NCBI RefSeq assembly: GCF_029227915.1
Contig: NC_079881.1
Location: 28,497,501 to 28,561,500 of the forward strand
From: Hydractinia symbiolongicarpus
Lineage: Eukaryota > Cnidaria > Hydrozoa > Anthoathecata > Hydractiniidae
Reading direction: 5' to 3'
DNA length: 64,000 nucleotides
The notes under the pieces are model-generated. The model did not search any database. It was not told the origin of the DNA and saw only the letters and a list, made by a program, of their open reading frames with translations. Positions 62,630 through 64,000 of this stretch are shown one piece after another (positions within the stretch are counted from its first letter, which is position 1; every line of letters begins with the position of its first letter). The translations under genes were made by a program, and so were the position numbers.

Positions 62630-64000
62630 TATTTCACCGCTAAAACCTATGAGACTTGTAGTTTTTAAAAATGTTTTCATTTTTGATGAGACGCTGAATA
62701 AATGGAGTTTAATCGCCGGCAAACGAAAACCCGCCATTTCTCGTAAACCCTGGACTCGGCCCGTCTAGTCAAAAGTATACAAAGAAAGTACCCAGGGAGT
62801 AAACTCATTTCCCGAACGATTTTTTAAATTACTTTTACACCACTAAAACGCATGAGACTTGTAATTTTCAAAAATGTTTTCATTTTTGATGAGACGCTGA
62901 ATAAAAGAAGTTTAATTGCCGGCAAACGAAAACCTGCGATTTCCCGTAAATCCCGGACTCGGCTTGTAAAGTCAAAAGTATACAAAAAAAGTACCCAGGG
63001 AGTAAACTCATTTCCCGAACGATTTTTTAAATTATTATTTCACCACTAAAGCCCATGAGACTTGTAGTTTTTAAAAATGTTTTCATTTTTGATGAGACGC
63101 TGAATAAAAGAAGTTTAATCGCCGGCAAACGAAAACCCGTGACTTCCCGTAACTCCCGGACTCAGCCCGTCTAGTTAAAAGTATAGAAAGAAAGTACCCA
63201 GGGAGTAAACTCATTTCCCGAACGATTTTTCAAATTATTTCTGCACCACTAGAACGAATGAGACTTGTAGTTTTCAAAAATGTTTTCATTTTTAATGAGA
63301 CGCTTAATGAAAGAGGTTAAATTGCCGGCAAACGAAAACCCGCAATTTCCCGTATATCCCGGGCTTGTCCCGTATAGTGAAATGTATACAAAGAAAGTAC
63401 CCAGGGAGTAAACTCATTTCCCGAACGATTTTTTAAATTAATTTTTCACCACTAAAACGCATGAGACTTGTAGTTTTCAAAAATGTTTTCATTTTTGATG
63501 AGACGCTGAATAAAAGAAGTTTAATTGCCGGCAAACAAAAACCTGCGATTTCCCGTAAATCCCGGACTCGGCCTGTAAAGTCAAATGTATACAAAAAAAG
63601 TACCCAGGGAGTAAACTCATTTCCCGAACGATTTTTTAAATTATTATTTCACCACTAAAGCCCATGAGACTTGAAGTTTTTAAAAATGTTTTCATTTCTG
63701 ATGAGACGCTCAATAAAAGAAATTTAATCGCCGGCAAACGAAAACCCGCCATTTCCGGTAAACCCTGGACTCAGCCCGTATAGTTAAAAGTATACAAAGA
63801 AAGTACCCAGGGAGTAAACTCATTTCCCGAACGATTTTTTAAATTATTTTTTCACCACTAAAACGCATGAGACTTGTAGTTTTCAAAAATGTTTTCATTT
63901 TTGATGAGACGCTGAATAAAAGAAGTTTAATCGCTGGCAAACAAAAACCTGCGATTTCCTGTAAATCCCGGACTCGGCCTGTAAAGACAAAAGTATACAA
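62630..64000 (+). repeat. Right-end mixed monomers, array continues past the window
   Basis: This stretch repeats the order seen from 58 kb: TAAATGGAG with CCCGTCTAGTC, TTTTACACCACT D monomer, E with CCCGTGACTTCCC, then A. It then follows the 55-kb order, including ACTTGAAGTTTTT and GCTCAATAAAAG. The last partial monomer has TCGCTGGCAAACAAAAACC and GTAAAGACAAAAG, matching about 56.63 kb at a shift of 7,306 bp. The window ends inside a monomer, so the array goes on. Confidence 0.75.

Larger units (their letters stand above)
1..64000 (+). repeat. 203-bp satellite DNA array, about 315 monomers, whole window
   Basis: Every part of the window can be read as head-to-tail copies of one monomer of about 203 bp, with no inversion of orientation. 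A fixed landmark (the ATGAGACTTG motif) lies at 366 and at 63461. That distance fits 311 monomers of mean 202.88 bp, a net drift of only 38 bp from a perfect 203-bp register. The drift builds up steadily through 1-bp losses rather than in jumps, so no transposon or unique insertion interrupts the array. The consensus monomer has 41 C and 35 G (37% GC). Landmarks in order are an ATGAGACTTG motif near base 24, an A/T-rich dyad at 42-59, ATGAGACGCT at 61-70, GCCGGC at 90-95, a block rich in CCCG at 115-140, GTATAC near 150-155, and CCCGAACGA at 186-194. Both array ends lie outside the window. The location is probably centromeric or pericentromeric, which is an inference from size and higher-order structure only. 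Confidence 0.98.

Noticed and set aside
541-63658. Recurrent short reading frames of 60-73 codons on both strands
   Set aside because: They repeat once per monomer with the same sequence, run into the next monomer by only a few bases, often need a TTG start, and the 203-bp period is not a multiple of three. Changes between copies include nonsynonymous and frame-breaking ones with no sign of coding constraint. They are products of the satellite sequence.
1-64000. CRISPR array
   Set aside because: The repeat is continuous and 203 bp long with no unique spacers, no leader and no cas genes.
1-64000. Pol III-transcribed or SINE-derived repeat (A and B boxes)
   Set aside because: No convincing A box or GGTTCGANTCC-type B box is present, there is no terminal poly-A or target-site duplication, and T runs that would stop Pol III occur in each monomer on both strands.
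1-64000. Telomeric, rDNA spacer or transposon terminal repeats
   Set aside because: No TTAGG- or TTAGGG-like tract, no rRNA sequence, no long terminal or terminal inverted repeats and no integrase- or transposase-like frame were seen.
1-64000. Bacterial or phage origin of the window
   Set aside because: There are no genes, operons, promoters or ribosome binding sites over 64 kb. A pure tandem array of this length is a feature of eukaryotic chromosomes.

Overview
The whole 64 kb window is one uninterrupted tandem satellite array. The monomer is about 203 bp (observed mean about 202.9 bp), giving roughly 315 head-to-tail copies, all in the same orientation. The array runs off both ends of the window. 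I found no protein-coding gene, RNA gene, transposon, microsatellite tract or unique spacer longer than a few bases. The consensus I derived by eye is about 37% GC and keeps 11 CpG dinucleotides per monomer, where base composition predicts about 7. An array of this size and homogeneity with higher-order organisation points to eukaryotic heterochromatin (centromeric, pericentromeric or subtelomeric). I cannot name the species. The CpG surplus suggests a host with little germline CpG methylation, such as many invertebrates, or very recent homogenisation.

Monomers fall into recognisable subtypes, called A to J here, defined by linked variants in the head (consensus bases 1-30), the middle (60-85) and the 105-150 block. 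The subtypes are arranged in higher-order repeats (HORs) whose size changes along the window. The left part has hexamers (1-2.3 kb), hybrid monomers (2.4-3.0 kb), pentamers (3.6-5.6 kb), tetramers (6.8-9.2 kb) and trimers (9.3-10.5 kb). The centre-left has F/G-containing pentamers (11.1-12.5 kb), trimers (12.9-14.1 kb), a 9-10-mer (14-20 kb), a variant carrying GTTTAAAC (20-23 kb) and an 11-mer tandem duplication of 2,233 bp (23.0-27.4 kb). The centre-right has overlapping segmental duplications with shifts of 1,622, 2,838, 3,244 and 6,692 bp (27.4-37.5 kb), trimers (37.5-39.1 kb), a 1,218-bp hexamer (40.4-44.4 kb) and further mosaics (44.4-58 kb). The right end has an octamer of 1,624 bp in two full copies (59.4-62.6 kb). 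Marker variants suggest layering: one marker occurs only in the outer flanks (4-6.5 kb and 58-63 kb), whereas type G is confined to about 11-27 kb and type I to about 29-57 kb.

Nothing here acts as a gene set. The plausible functional elements are short motifs inside the monomer. They are a 7-bp hairpin dyad with a TTTT loop, a GTATA/TATAC dyad, an invariant-looking GCCGGC core, and, in type A monomers only, a sequence that matches every fixed base of the CENP-B box core but with a spacer one base short. Apparent short reading frames of 60-117 codons recur only because the monomer recurs, and I do not regard them as genes.
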